Positions 35,412 through 47,732 are shown, counted from the stretch's first letter. The stretch: 64,000 nucleotides of DNA from Gnetum montanum (GCA_015680685.1 MNCI01003714.1:104139-168138); one strand, 5' to 3'. Program-made: numbers and translations. Notes: a model not told the origin generated them from the sequence alone.

Positions 35412-38170
35412 ATGGCACCAAAAGACAAACACATGTAGGAAGGAGAGCTATCTAAACCAAAAGAAAATTGACCAAGAATGGGAAGGAACCAAGAATAGGC
35501 CCAAGAAAAACTAATCAAAACCCATGCCATGGGACCTTTTAGGGAAGAGACTAAAGTAGAGTCTATTCATCAGATTCCAAAATAGGTGGTAGCAACAGAA
35601 CATTTCCACTAAGATGAGGCACCTGCTCAATAAGAGAACCTTGAGATGACCTTGATAGAAGCTTTCCTAAATTAAATTAGATTAAGGAAGGTCTAGAAGA
35701 CAGTGCTCTAAGAGTTGAAATTTGGCTCTTTCTTGGAGCAAGCACCTAAAGAGGTATAGGACCAACTAAATACCTCTCCCATGTCACCAATTATCACTTC
35801 TAGCGGGAAGTGGTATATGGAAAAGATGTTTCTATTTTGGAACAATAGGAAGGCTAGTTCAATGGTCAAGATCAAGGAAATTTCAATGTCTTACTTGGTG
35901 CAAGCCATTGTAGAGGCACTTGGGTTGCCTGAAATTGGGATGAATCTCGCTAAGATTCTGATGCAGGCAAACCCCAACATCAAAAAGGAATGGATTTAGT
36001 GGTGTTATGGTGTCAACCACAAGAAGTACAACATACTCACACCAGTAGAAAGAATCCATTACAAGATTACGACCTATCATCTAAATCCCAAGGTAAGGCC
36101 TAGCAAGATCAATGCCTTTTTTACCTATGCGTGTGTTGCTCTAAGTGAAAGATTCCTGGTCAACCTTCCAAATCTAATCTATCTAGAGATAGAGAAGTAG
36201 TTGAAATAGAATGAACATGGAAGGAAGGCACTCCCCTTCTCATGCCTCATTAGAATACTATGTCAAAGTGGAGGAATAGTTCACTACACTAATGATGTTG
36301 TTTGACATGTTTCGACTACTAATTGGGCAAAGATGATGAAGGACAAAACTTCTACTACAACAATCCAAGAAGAGAAGCAGTAGCCACCACCTCCACTTAC
36401 CACTCAAAAAATAGTATTAGACATTTTCGATGCACTTAGAAGAGAAGTAGTAGCCACCGCCTCCACAATCCAAGAAGAGAAGAAGTAGCCACCACCTCCA
36501 AGAAGAGAAGGTAGTTGTCTATGAATTTGAATCTAAGCACCAGAGAGCTAATGGTATCTCTCTTAGAATAGCAGCAACTCCCAGAGATTTTTGGGAACAT
36601 CGTGACCTTTTCGATGCACTTAGAGAAGGGTGAGGAGGCAACAATACTAGCGATGCAGCACCAAGGACAAGAGATAGAAATAGAGATGGTTGTTAACAAA
36701 ATTGTCAAGACACTCAATGCACCTAAAGTGTCTATACCAGATGTCACTACACTTAAAGATGTGTAGACGTCTGAAAGAATCATCAGTAGCAAATTAAGTG
36801 CAGCACATCATGAACAATTGTTGGACCAACTAATAGGAACTAGGCAACCGCTTCTGAATGTCTTTGACCTTCTAGATAATATAACTGCAACCTAGTCGGA
36901 GCTACTAGAGGCAAGGGGCAAGAATATCATATTGGAAAGGCAACTTAAAATAGCTAAGGAGCTAAATGAACATTTGGTTGTGGAAGTTGTTGAATTGATG
37001 GCCTAGATTACTGACCCTACATTTTTCAACCTATCATTGATGAGAGATGAAGCTCTTCAATAGCTTCAAACTAAGTTGAAATGGGTTGAATAGCTTCTGT
37101 GGTGATGATTTTTTGTGGTTGATGAGAGATGATTTTTTGTGGTAGAGGCCACCCAGTATAAAATTTAGAAGGCCTTATATTTGACCCACCAAGAGAATGT
37201 GTAGCTAACCACAGAAAATCATTGCCTGCGAAACATTGATGTGCATAAATAACAATTGACTAATTTTATCCATCAACAATAGGAGCAACTAGCCAAAGAA
37301 AATATAGTGTTAAGGAGAGAAGTAGTTGAGAATAGAAACCTCTTCATGGAGGAGGTGTGTGCCCTTCACCAAAAGAGTACAATAGAGGTAGCCACCTAGA
37401 AATCAAGGGCTCTCAAATTTAAGAGAGTCAAAGATCACTATAGAGACCAGGTTGGCCTGTAGAAGGAAATAAATGAGAAACACATTCAAGTGGTGAAGGC
37501 AAAGATGAACGAGACCCTCTAGCAACTCCAACAAGGATGTGAATTATGATTGTCCATCATCGATGGGATTGATTAATACAATAAAGCAAAAATTTTCCTA
37601 AAGGAGTTGTAGATAAAGGAGATGATCGAATATATGGAGCTTTCTAATCTCCGATACGCGAACCTGGCTATGTTGACTACTAGATGGTCATGGTTCGAAT
37701 TGGAAAAGCAAGTGGCTAGCTCATACTTATTGTATGAGGCTAAGTTCAAGTACCATAAGAACACCAAGCAAAAGCTTATAGTGGTAAACACTAAACTCAA
37801 GATTCTCAAGGGAAAATATATTGATCAAAGATCCACTACAGAGAGCCTGGCCAAAAGAATGAGTGACTACCAGGAGTTGCAAAACATAGTCATAGTGTTC
37901 AATGTTGAACATAAATAATTCACTGCCTAGTTCATCAACGTCAAGGAGATATTCCTAGTAATGCCCTATTTGTGGGATATCCCCATTCCAACCCACATTG
38001 GCGATGTTATGTGAATTGTGAATGATCCCTGAAGTAAGGAGGAGAAGATGAAGACATTACTAGATGCCTTTTGCCTTCCACTAGAGGTAGCAGTCACAAT
38101 AGGATTGTCACAACCTCCTCAACCACTGCACATGCCTAAAGCTGGTGAAGGTTCTTTAGAACCTTAGGAG
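35412..38170 (+). pseudogene. E3 extra ORF downstream of pol
   Basis: The ATG at 35412 follows ...tgactatag, acceptor-like as in E2. Readable parts are GKWYMEKMFLFWNNRKAS, KIKEISMSYLVQAIVEALGL, TPVERIHYKITTYHL and GRKALPFSCLIRILCQ. A Pro-rich spacer with a 'agaagagaagtagtagccacc' duplication (36370-36500) follows, then a long coiled-coil part ending in the open 98-residue stretch 37622-37918. Past frameshifts it aligns with 7445-10190 in E2. The first domain resembles the plant-transposon-protein type by pattern only. Its role is unknown; location and likely spliced expression are compared in the findings. Confidence 0.65.
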
Positions 38171-38416
38171 CTTCTACCAATTGGGACTATTTGATCTTCT
38201 CAACCATCTTCATGTCATCAAAGGATGTGTTATCTACTTCGAGTAGTCATGTCATGGTGTTCAATTTTGTGTCATGAACACCACAAATTTTTGTCATTAT
38301 GTTGATCTGTACACTTGGGCACTCAATTTTGTTATGTTAGTTTGTTATGTTAAGAGTCAATCAATAATCCCATACCTTCCCAATTTTGTAAAGAAACTCG
38401 AGGATGAATTTTCATT

Positions 38417-38430
38417 TAGTCGTGGGGATA
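38417..38430 (+). other. E3 polypurine tract
   Basis: TAGTCGTGGGGATA lies directly before the 3' LTR start TGGTGAAGC. Confidence 0.8.
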
Positions 38431-39313
38431 TGGTGAAGCATCAAAGTGTCACATCAATGGATCCTCATCGACATGGCCTAGTTGATAGGTCCCCATCGAT
38501 GTGGTGTTAAGCTATTGACAAGGCCACATCAATGTAGCATTTACTTTATTTATGAGGCCTTGTCGACGCAGCTCCACAAGAAAGTCTATAAATATGTGTT
38601 CATCCATTATGTTTATAGGGGGTCTTGACATAGTTGTAGTAGAGCTTTTGCAATTTTATTATTTGAAAGTTAGAATATTTTTTTGAGTGCCTAAGCAAGA
38701 GTTAAAAAGTATACGAATCTTTATTTAAGCACTTATGTACCTGAGCAAACCACTGTGAATGGCAATAAAGACGAGACTTTTGATCAAACCTTGTAACACT
38801 TGTAATAGATTAATGATTTATTTCTACATTTACTATTTTCATTAATTATGTGATTCATTAAGATAAGTAATACTTTAATTAATTAACTAATCAAGCTAAA
38901 TAGATTAAACACATAAGTACAACTGCTTCGAGCATAACATATAGCGCTTGGTAACCCAGCAATGTTGTATGCATTTAGGATGTGTATAGAAAGTGGGACC
39001 AGATGCTTATGTTACAATAGTTAGTTAATAATTAGCAATCAAATTAATTAAATTAGTTAATAAATTGAGTTTCAAGTTATTATCAATTGTAGGTGAATAA
39101 AATATAAAATAACAAAAATCATATGCACCAATTACACTTAACCATACAACTAAACTTCACAAGTGTAGTTAGGAAGACAACAATTGTCACAATTAGATTT
39201 CACTTTTTAGAACCAGCGTACTTAGGAACTTAAGTTCTATGAAATTTGACTAGATTACATGTGAACACTTCTAATTCATATGGTTGGGCGTAGGACATAC
39301 TTTCCGGTCATCA
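38431..39313 (+). repeat. E3 3' LTR, 883 bp
   Basis: It aligns with 12250-13133 over its whole length and ends GGTCATCA, followed by the duplicated ATCCA. U3 has 'tcgatgtgg / tcgacgcag' modules, CTATAAATATG near 38588 (TATA-like) and AATAAAGACG near 38764. Confidence 0.92.
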
Positions 39314-39889
39314 ATCCATCTTCCACCTTTTATCCTTAGATAATGTGAACTCACAAGAAGCTTGATAATAACATTGCAAATTCTAATTGAGATGAACTAT
39401 AAGATAGTTATAGGTGAATTTAAAGAATTATCTTTAATGTTCTCCAAGTAGAATTTTTTTCTTTCCTTCTACATTTAATCATAATTTTGTCAATGCTTGT
39501 TGTTTAATCAACTGCAAGGTATCCTTATAATTACTTACATCTCTTCCTCTAAGATATTCCAAGTCTTGAGCTATGGTATTAATTACTTTACAATTAATGA
39601 ATTATTATATTATTGCTAATATTGACCTACACCTTAGAAATGTTGAGATGTGCCTAATGAATTAATATAAAATGATTAATAAATTATGTACTAACTATTA
39701 TTGATAAACCTTTTATGTATATTAGAACACTTTATGATAATGATTTTAATAACAAATTTTAGCTACTTCTACCATACTTGTATTCATCTCTTTTATTCTT
39801 TCATCACATAGCATCATCATATTTAGACTTTTATACTCCTACAAAAATCAATGTGTCCTTTCAAATGGATACAACTTTTCATAACTCCT
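39314..39889. other. AT-rich DNA right of E3, no gene seen
   Basis: Apart from the ATCCA duplication at its left edge I see no coding pattern, RNA gene or repeat. Confidence 0.6.
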
Positions 39890-40690
39890 TCTCCTCATCA
39901 TCATTCTAGCCTTGTCCCAACAATGAGGTTGGTTTCCATGAGTTCTTTTCTGTCATTTGCCCCTATGAAGTCATCTTCAATTATTTTTTTCTTAGTCTTC
40001 CTTTCAGTGGCTTTTTTGGAATAATGAAGTAGCAACCTTTTTTTATAGGCTCATTGTATTATCTTCTTTGCACATGTTCAAAATATCTAAGTCATCATTC
40101 CTACAACTTATCTAAAATAGAAGGCACTCCAAGTCTTCCTCTAATGTATGTATTATGTAGTTTCTCTCTTCTAGCAACATTTAACATCCATCTAAGCATT
40201 CACATTTTTTCCATATTGATTTGTTATTCATGCCTCTTTTGAATTGCCAAACATTTAGTAGCATTTAAGATAGCAAGCTTGATTAATGTCTTTTAAAATT
40301 TTCCTTTTGCTATTATTGATATTCTTTTATCACATGGAACACCACTAGCTTATCTCTATTTTAACCATCCTGCCTCAATTCTATTTCTTATATCTTTATC
40401 AATTTTGCCATTGGATTAGAGCATTGATCCTAAGTAATGAAATTGTTTGCAGTAAGTGACTTTTTTACCTTGAACTATTACTTCTAGTTACCACTTTTTA
40501 TATTATTAAAATTACATTTCATATATTTATCTAAATATGAAAATACCTTTCCATGAGATTTGTGTGGTTTTACAGTCAACTACCAACTTGATACTAACCC
40601 TCTTCCTTTTGTATCTAGGATTGGGACCAACATTGGTGATGTACAATTTTTCATAACTAATAACACTTAATCATATTCATTATGAATGAT
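39890..40690 (-). mobile_element. RTE-type LINE fragment (end of RT and 3' tail)
   Basis: Read on the minus strand through stops, it shows the usual C-terminal blocks of plant RTE elements: FHYLGSML, DIRNRIEAGWLK, ASGVPCDKRISI, KGKFYKTLIKLAIL-like and a degraded WFGHVQRR. The 3' end reads 'aaccaacctcattgttgggacaaggctagaatgatgatgaggag' in pieces near 39890-39935, the typical RTE terminus. It is 5'-truncated and decayed. Confidence 0.72.
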
Positions 40691-41089
40691 AATCACATCA
40701 TCACAATGATACACTTTACAATGAACTTCAAACATGCATAAAATTAAAGCAATGTTAAGTTTGCTATTCACATATATAACTTTAACACAACAGTGGAGTA
40801 ATTTTATCAAAAACTTGCTTAATAGATTATTGCAACTATGTATGAGCTTTTTATTATTTAACTTGAAGAGTGGATGCATAAAATACCAACTCATTTTGTA
40901 ATTACAATTGAAAGAAATCTTGTCAAATAGGAATCTTACTCTATGTTGATAATTTTGCCTTAATTTTAAATTCAATGGAAGGATTATAGTAAATGCAAAT
41001 GACAACTAAAATTAAAAAGCTTTCTTGTAGAGAATTGTGCCAAATAAGATTACTTGCACTAGAGCCTCTATCACTCATAAATCTGAACC

Positions 41090-43570
41090 AAGGTTGCAAA
41101 AGATGAATCAAATAATTAATTTCTTAATTTCTAATTGAACTTTTGGAGGTTGGGATATAATTTGAAAATGGATAAGGTGGAAGATCTACAACTTCTCCAC
41201 AATAGTAAGATAATTAATATTTAAATATTTTATTTTCTAAAAAATGATATTGCATCTGTGCTTCCAAATATGAAAGAGAACAATAGGCCTAATAACATTC
41301 TCAAGAAATCTAAAATTCATGGAGGTAATAGGCAAAAAACCAAAAAGGAAAAAAAAAACATAACCTTGAGATAGCTAACATTTTGGAATAACTTTGCATG
41401 CCTAGATCTAAGTCTGTTGAGCAAGATGACATTGCCAAAATACATGAACAAAATCATCTATAGCTTCATAGAAAGGACAAATAGGAGTATGAATTCCAAG
41501 ATGTTTATGGTGTTTTCCAATAGGTAAATCCTATTGAAGGAGACACCAAAGAAACCATTGACTTTTAGATAGAGCAAGAAGCTTCCATATTTGCTTGAAG
41601 GTGGAAATCCAAAATTGTTCTAATTCTTGCTTGTGCCAAAACCTATTGTCGCAATTGACAATAATTGAGAAGTTATGCAAAAGTTCAAATAGAACATGCA
41701 GCTTATAAGACAAAAGTTTCAATCCATTACTCTAACAAAGGCCATGAGAAATACTTTGCACTGAAGCATCTAATTGTAAATAATGGTGAATAAAATTATA
41801 AATTCGATCAAAACAATGATGCATAGTTGTAGACACCCCATACAAATTATCAAACATTTCCCAAGATATCCATTGGTCAACAAGACATAGACAACTAAGA
41901 GAGATCACTTTCTCCTTAAATCAACAAGTAGCCACTTGAGAATTTGTAGAGCAAGAGAAGTAGATGAAAGAGGTAACTACTATGAACAAAGCTTAGAAAG
42001 AAGAGTAGAATTGATCTTAGCATTAGTTCAACCTATATGATTGTGTGATACCTACCAAGCCCTCCAAATGCTTTTGAAGCATGAGATCCAAGAATGATAA
42101 TCATATGAGAAGAAAGAATCCAATTGGTGAAATTGATACTTTTTTTTTTTTTTTTGGAAATGCTTGTTGTAGCCTTAGCTAGAAGAGAGTTCCAATAATG
42201 TCAAAAGTATCTAAATGCTTAAACAACCACCTTGCCACCTAAGTAAACTCCTGTTTGAAAGAATTTAAAAGATCTAAACCACCCTATTTCCTAGGAAGAG
42301 TAATAATATCTCAAGCAACCTAGTGAAAAATTTTTAAGAATCTTTAGAAGATCATATGAAATCTTGAAACAACCATTTCAATTTCTGATAATCACCTTGA
42401 GAGGGAGCCCAACATGAAGAATAATACACATAAGTAGAAGCACAAATAGATTCGCAAACTAGATACTTTCCTACAAGAATAAGGGGTTTTTCCTTACACT
42501 TATCAATTTTCTATAAAGGAGTTAAAGTAGATTTTTAAAACAAAAGGGAATTCCTAAAACCTTAATGATATATGAATCTTGGATTAGCTTCCAATTTTTG
42601 TCAGGAAAATAATACTAATAATTATTAAAAGTATAAATAGAGAATTTAATCTAATTAATAGTAAAGCCAAAAAGAACGCAATATTGATCCATTTGAAACA
42701 AGAGGTGATGTAGATTAGTAGGTGTATTTTGAAAAAAGAAAAAGGAGTCATCAACGAAATGTATATTAAGAAGCTAATGTTGAGGAGCAGAAAGAAGAAC
42801 TCTAGTGATAGTCATATTCTAAATATCATCATTTAATTGATGACAAAGAAAGTCTAACATAATAATGAACAAAAAAGGAGCAAGAAGACAATCTTGTCTT
42901 ACTGACTTGTACATAGAGAAGGGAGAAGTGATACCAAATGTAGTAGTTATTCTAGCAATAGCATATAAGAATAAAGATTTCACCATAGGTAGAAACTTGA
43001 GGCTCAAATCAAGTTTAGTCATGATATTCAAAGGAAGTCTCACTTAATGTTGTCACAAGTCTTTGCATAATCAAGCTTCGTAAAGAGAATATCTTGACTC
43101 TTATCTTTTGCTCACTGAAAACCTTTCCAAGCAGCAACCACATTATTTAAAATAGATCTACCATGAACAAAACTTGTTTGCCAACAAGAAATAATATGAT
43201 AAAGAATCTTCTTCAAATGTAATGCTAAGCATTTAGCCCAAATTTTATACATCATGTTAAGAAGATTGAGAGATCACTAGTTGGAGCTAAGAATAAGATC
43301 CTCAAGACTTTGGTAGAGGTTGAATTATTCCCTAATTTAATTTTGGCCCCAAAGAACTAGCATGGATAGCCTCTCCAATACCTTAGAAGAAATCATTGTC
43401 AAAAAGAACTTAATGATTCCTTAAAAAGTCAATTGAAAAGCTATCATAACTTGGAGCCTTACCAATGCTCATTTTAGAACATGCCTCTTGAAGTTTAGCC
43501 CAAGTAATATCAGCTTCTAAAATTTACAACATAATAGAATTACCCATAATAGGATAATTACCTCAAAGAA
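41090..43570 (-). mobile_element. L1-type LINE remnant, reverse transcriptase region
   Basis: On the minus strand the RT blocks appear in order despite many stops: KAPSYDSFSIDFLRNH, GIGEAIHASSLGPKLN, KDKSQDILFTKLDYAKT, VRQDCLLAPFLFII, a degraded FxDD (HFVDDSF) near 42740, and later WFRSFKFF-like and GGKVVV blocks. The order fits a plant L1 ORF2 running from about 43570 to 41090. A T run at 42131-42147 interrupts it. It is a different lineage from the GC-rich LINE at the right end and far more decayed. Confidence 0.7.
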
Positions 43571-44440
43571 AGAAATACNCTATTAAACAAATTCTCTCAA
43601 GCCTTTGCAATGCTAAACTAAGGCCTTCAGGTCAAGTGGGTTGGATTCGATGGTGGCATTATGCTACTTGCAGAGTGTGGAATTTTGTTTGCTATTATGG
43701 TAAGGAAGTGGCCTCTCATGCTAGAAAAGAGTACAACATTTAATCTATTATTGAACAACTTTTAGATCAGTTAGTTTAAGATCCATTCAACTCACAAGTT
43801 CAAGAAGATTTAGCTAGAGCTTGATTTCCAATAGTGNGGAGATGAGAAATGTAATTAAAAAAGATGGAAATTATGTTTTAAGGTAACAATCATTAATATG
43901 AATTGAAATGGTGATGGGGAAATGATTGACAAAGTTGCATGTTGATGAACAATAGTAGCAGAAGTCCACTCTTGTGTAACAAATTTTAACCATCAAATCA
44001 ACTTAAATCATGTCCAAATTTTGAAGGGAGGTAAATTGTTCAAAGAGCTTCATATCAAGTATTTACTTACCTCATAGTTATCCCAGATTGTTGAAATATT
44101 TATCTCGCAAATCAGCAATTTCTAGTCTACATGCCGAACAGTTTTAGTCAATACCTCTTTTTCAAGCAAAATTTGAATAATCAAGTAAATTCCAATGAAG
44201 CTGAAATTTTATAGGCTCATAGATTGCAAAACTTTCTTTTCAACAAACCCAAGATTAGCCTAAAACACATTCGGATTGCAAAGATATTGTAGATACAAAA
44301 ATACATAAAAAATCAAATTTTTTTTAATAGTTAAGTCTTATATAGAACAGGCTTCCAAAAATTTGCAAAATAAAAAAAAAATTGAAACTTGCAAAATGTG
44401 CTAAATATTGGGCAATACAAAAAAGACATGAACAATAAAT
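43571..44440. other. No gene seen; two assembly joins
   Basis: Single Ns occur at 43579 and 43837, only 258 bases apart, so the short piece between them may be misplaced. I recognise no coding pattern. Confidence 0.6.
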
Positions 44441-44469
44441 TGGGGTGGCAAAAATGCAAATGCTTTGAT

Positions 44470-44820
44470 GGATGTTAAATGTTACTAGAAGAGATAAATT
44501 ACATCATACAAACATTAGAGAAAGACTTGAAGTGGCTTCTATTTCAAATAGGTTCCAAGAATGATGCTTTAGATAGTTTGGACATGTGCAAAAAAGATCA
44601 AACAATGAACCATAAACAAAAGTTGCTACATCATTGTTTCAAGAAAACCACCAAAATAAAGACCAAAGAAGATATGGGAAAATGATGAAAGATATTTTAT
44701 AGAAACTACAAATAAACAAAGATCTAGCTTTTCATAAAAATGAATGACAAAAAAGAATTTTTAAAACTCATGTAGCCAACCTAATCTTGTTGAGACAAGG
44801 CTAGGATGATGACAATAATG
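44470..44820 (+). mobile_element. RTE-type LINE 3' end
   Basis: The plus strand reads a degraded FGHVQKRSNNEP-like block, KVATSLFQENH-like, then FKTHVANPNLVETRLG and a 3' end ggctaggatgatgacaataatg. It is homologous to 39890-40500 in inverted orientation (the MLLEE.NYII and TLE.DL blocks are shared). Confidence 0.7.
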
Positions 44821-45367
44821 ATTACCTCAAAAAAAAACCAACAGAATACATGTTATTTTCACCATTATAAAAAACATAAGCGAAACATACATATGTGAAA
44901 AAAGAAAGTAAAAAAATAGCTCTTACAATTGCTTAAACAAGGCTACCTAAAAGCACAATCAATATAGGTGCTTTAGCAAAACTCAGCAAATTAAAAATGT
45001 CCATTAAGGTTTGGAATGCATATATATAAGAAAGATACTAATTTCATTTTTTAAGTGTTCCTCTTAATCATGCTCCATGGTTGAGATATCTAAGATCCCT
45101 AGAAATTGCAGGCTGCAAGCAAGAATGTAATGATTAATAAACTATTATCTTTACAATCAAAAAACTACTTTGTAATCTTGTCAAGGAACCTTGAGGACAC
45201 AGATTTCATAGAATGTGTATACAAAGCAATACTCAACTGCCTAAACAAGGCCACTTCTGAACTAAACATTATATAGGTAAAATCTGGTCCATTTGTAATA
45301 ATTAAATAACAAGTTTCTGGTAATCTAGTATGTCTTCTCAACTTTTGTGCAGAACATATTGAATTCA

Positions 45368-45517
45368 TCATGTATTTGCAAAGAGATGATATTTTCGTGC
45401 ATTATTTATTATTCCGTAACACGATGAAATGAAAGTTGCCCCTGCAAGAACTGAAAAAGAAATAATAATTAAGTAATGGCCTGTAATTTCTTTCTTTCCC
45501 AATTTTTGTCCATTCAC
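45368..45517 (-). CDS. Proline-transporter-like permease, last exon
   Basis: This exon encodes the final 49 residues and the stop of an AAAP-family amino acid/proton symporter that acts in a membrane. The intron ends in cttgtttccag, after which the exon starts VNGQKLGKKEITGHY. A hydrophobic helix follows (LIIISFSVLAGATFIS), then IINNARKYHLFANT. The C-terminal pattern of a helix followed by ...FHVFADV or ...YKLFADV is characteristic of plant proline and GABA transporters. It joins the previous exon in phase 0. The stop is TGA at 45368-45370. I could not identify a clear poly(A) signal. Confidence 0.88.
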   Translation of the reverse strand: MNGQKLGKKEITGHYLIIISFSVLAGATFISSCYGIINNARKYHLFANT

Positions 45518-45600
45518 CTGGAAACAAGAACAAACCATCAGTACATCCATAGAAAATTGTTTGTAAGCGCATACAAGTTTCGAACTGAAACAGTTCTAAC

Positions 45601-45831
45601 CTTTATGTAGATCATGGATGGGAATATGAATGTTAGAGGGATCATAGAGCAGGCTCCACCTATGTTGATAAAGTCCCCTATAAATGGAAACATAGCTGCT
45701 GCTGTAGTCGTAAAGATAAAAAATGCCGCTCTAAGAACAATACGAACCAAGATATTATGAGAAGAAAATTCCCTTTTTTGAAGGTCTGAAAATTTGGTAT
45801 CAAGGGTCTCATGAACAGGTGCACAGAACAT
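45601..45831 (-). CDS. Proline-transporter-like permease, exon encoding late helices
   Basis: The exon has 77 codons and is open throughout. The acceptor is tgtattcag and the donor AAG/gttaga. It reads MFCAPVHETLDTKFSDL, then NILVRIVLRAAFFIF, AAAMFPFIGDFINIGGA and PLTFIFPSMIYIK. In plant proline transporters the matching segment is FASPMYEYLDTKYG followed by ALLPFLGDFMSL and FPLTFILANHMYL. The conserved PFxGDF and PLTFI motifs are therefore present. Both junctions are phase 0. The 4.6 kb intron upstream separates it from the exon at 50477. Confidence 0.9.
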
Positions 45832-46439
45832 CTGAATACAAAATGAACAACAATGTTAATTAAGATCAACTCAATGTTTTAAGGAAAAAGAACTTAGCTT
45901 AATTATGACAATGGTATCCTCTTTTTTTTTTTGCCAAAAAAGAAGGGGTTTTTTTTTTCAAATTCATGGATATAGCTGCTTGCTGTCTGCATAAAAGCAT
46001 ATAAATTTGGAAAACAACGTCCCTATTAAAAAATGAAAGCCATAAGTGGTCTGGAAAGCTCTTCCAAAACAATTATATACTTCATGTGTATTTATGCAAA
46101 GCGACCGAAGGGAGTAGGAACTAGGGTTTTAAGAAAGTTTGGATGACTTTTCATCAAGAATGCAGGATTTAAAAGTCAGGAATTTAAATTGATGATTTCA
46201 GGCCTCCCATAGGAACTTAGTAGATTCTGATTTATTTTATAGTTTCTCAATTTTGCTTCATGCTGGGGAACCACTCAAAACATCGATGAAGAAAATGCAT
46301 GTATCAGATGTCTTCACCGTAGGGTGTTGCTCCTCGTTATTCAAACTTCACGATATGGTAAAATGATTGGAAAATAAGAACCAATGTTTTCCTTGGATAA
46401 GTGTCTAACTGTTTGTTTATATTATCCTGAACTGCAATA

Positions 46440-46900
46440 AAATATTTTAGGAACTTTGCTCAAAATAAGACATCAATGCAAGTTAAATTCAACTAAGGGA
46501 ACACAAGATAAAATCCCTTCATGTATGGTGGTTGCAGATTGTACTCTGTTGGTCAATACATCTTGCACAAATATTGCTTCCAAAATGGAAAAATGGCAAG
46601 ATGCTCTAGAATTAAAAGGCTTCAAAATTAGTAGAAAGAAGACAAAATACATGGAATGTAATTTCAGTAAAAGTTTAAACAGGGATGCAACAGAAGTAAC
46701 AATTCAAGAAAAAAAATCTCTCGCTACAAATAATTCCGCTACCTTGGATTAATGCTGGAAATTGATGAAGGTGTGACAAATAGGATTGAGACAACCTGAT
46801 TAGAATGGAGACCAAGTAGTACTATTTTATGTAATAAAAGAATCCTAATAAAACTAAAGATAAAATCTTACAAGATAGTTTAACCTTATTTCAAAATAAT
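46440..46900 (+). mobile_element. RTE-type LINE RT fragment inside a transporter intron
   Basis: A 98-residue open stretch from 46456 reads SCMVVADCTLLVNTSC (a degraded FADD block), MEKWQDALELKGFKISRKKT and KYMECNF. Then come a YLGLMLE-like block and CNKRILIKLK. This is the RTE palm and thumb order. It lies antisense to the host gene in the intron 45832-50476. Confidence 0.75.
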
Positions 46901-47700
46901 ACTATGAAATTAATATAATGTGGATCCATGGTGAATTTTGGCATTTAATCAAAATTTTTAATTTATTACATATTTAATTAATTAAAATATGTCAAAAATT
47001 CAAAGTTGTTAGACTATGCTCAAAGTCTAACTCAATTTTACATTAAGAGTATACATCTATAATTAGTTTCTCAATTTGAGTCATATATTTTATAATTTTA
47101 ATGTTAAACAATTAAAAAGTACCTTGTGGGACCATATTTTCTTTAATTTGATTAAAATATTAATTTCTAGCATTATAACTATGGCATGTTTGTACTTGTT
47201 AAGACCAGCTTAACATGTGTAAAATGGTGGATGTACAAAAAGTTTAGTGTCAATGATTTTTACTAATAAATTATAAGAAATGTGGAAAATGAATACAAAG
47301 GCCAAAAATAAGTACCCTCATAGCTTATAAAGCAAAAGTGACTTAAAACAAGCTTTTAAAAGTAGGGCCACCTGCAAAGTCAATGTAGGATAGTGATGTA
47401 TACTTTAAGATATGCTTATGATGGCATCTTTTTTTTAATATGCTAATTGTCCAGTTCATATTAATGGCTGGAAAAAGGGCTCCAAATATGGATAAATGAC
47501 TTATTTAATAGAATACATGTGGCTCTCTTGACTGTTGTCACTCTCACATGTGCATTCCCTCATGAAAACTTGCTTGTCCAAGTCAAGTAGCAATGATGCG
47601 ATAAATAAAAAAAAGGATTTTTAAAAAATAGGTTGTCTAATCTTTGGTCATTGTGTAAATTTCTATGCACAAGTCTTTGTCCAAGCCTTTTCTCCTTCAT
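46901..47700. other. Intron sequence, nothing recognised
   Basis: AT-rich intron DNA of the transporter gene with no recognisable coding pattern or repeat. Confidence 0.5.
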
Positions 47701-47732
47701 CCTATAGCTTTGCTCTCATTTTTACCTTTTCC

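Larger units (their letters stand above)
12250..39313 (+). mobile_element. E3: full-length Ty3/gypsy element carrying nested insertions E4 and E5
   Basis: Both LTRs (12250-13133 and 38431-39313) are present and the 5 bp flanks match: ATCCA at 12245-12249 and at 39314-39318. Between them, in plus orientation, lie a primer site, gag, protease, RT, RNase H, integrase, a long 3' noncoding stretch, an extra ORF and a polypurine tract. The integrase is interrupted at 18396/32275 by E4. Without E4 and E5 the element is about 13.2 kb, large for a gypsy element, mainly because of the roughly 5 kb after integrase. Many stops show it is old. Confidence 0.92.

Noticed and set aside
35412-38170. Calling the extra ORF an envelope gene
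   Set aside because: Position fits, but I see no signal peptide, fusion-like segment or clear transmembrane anchor.
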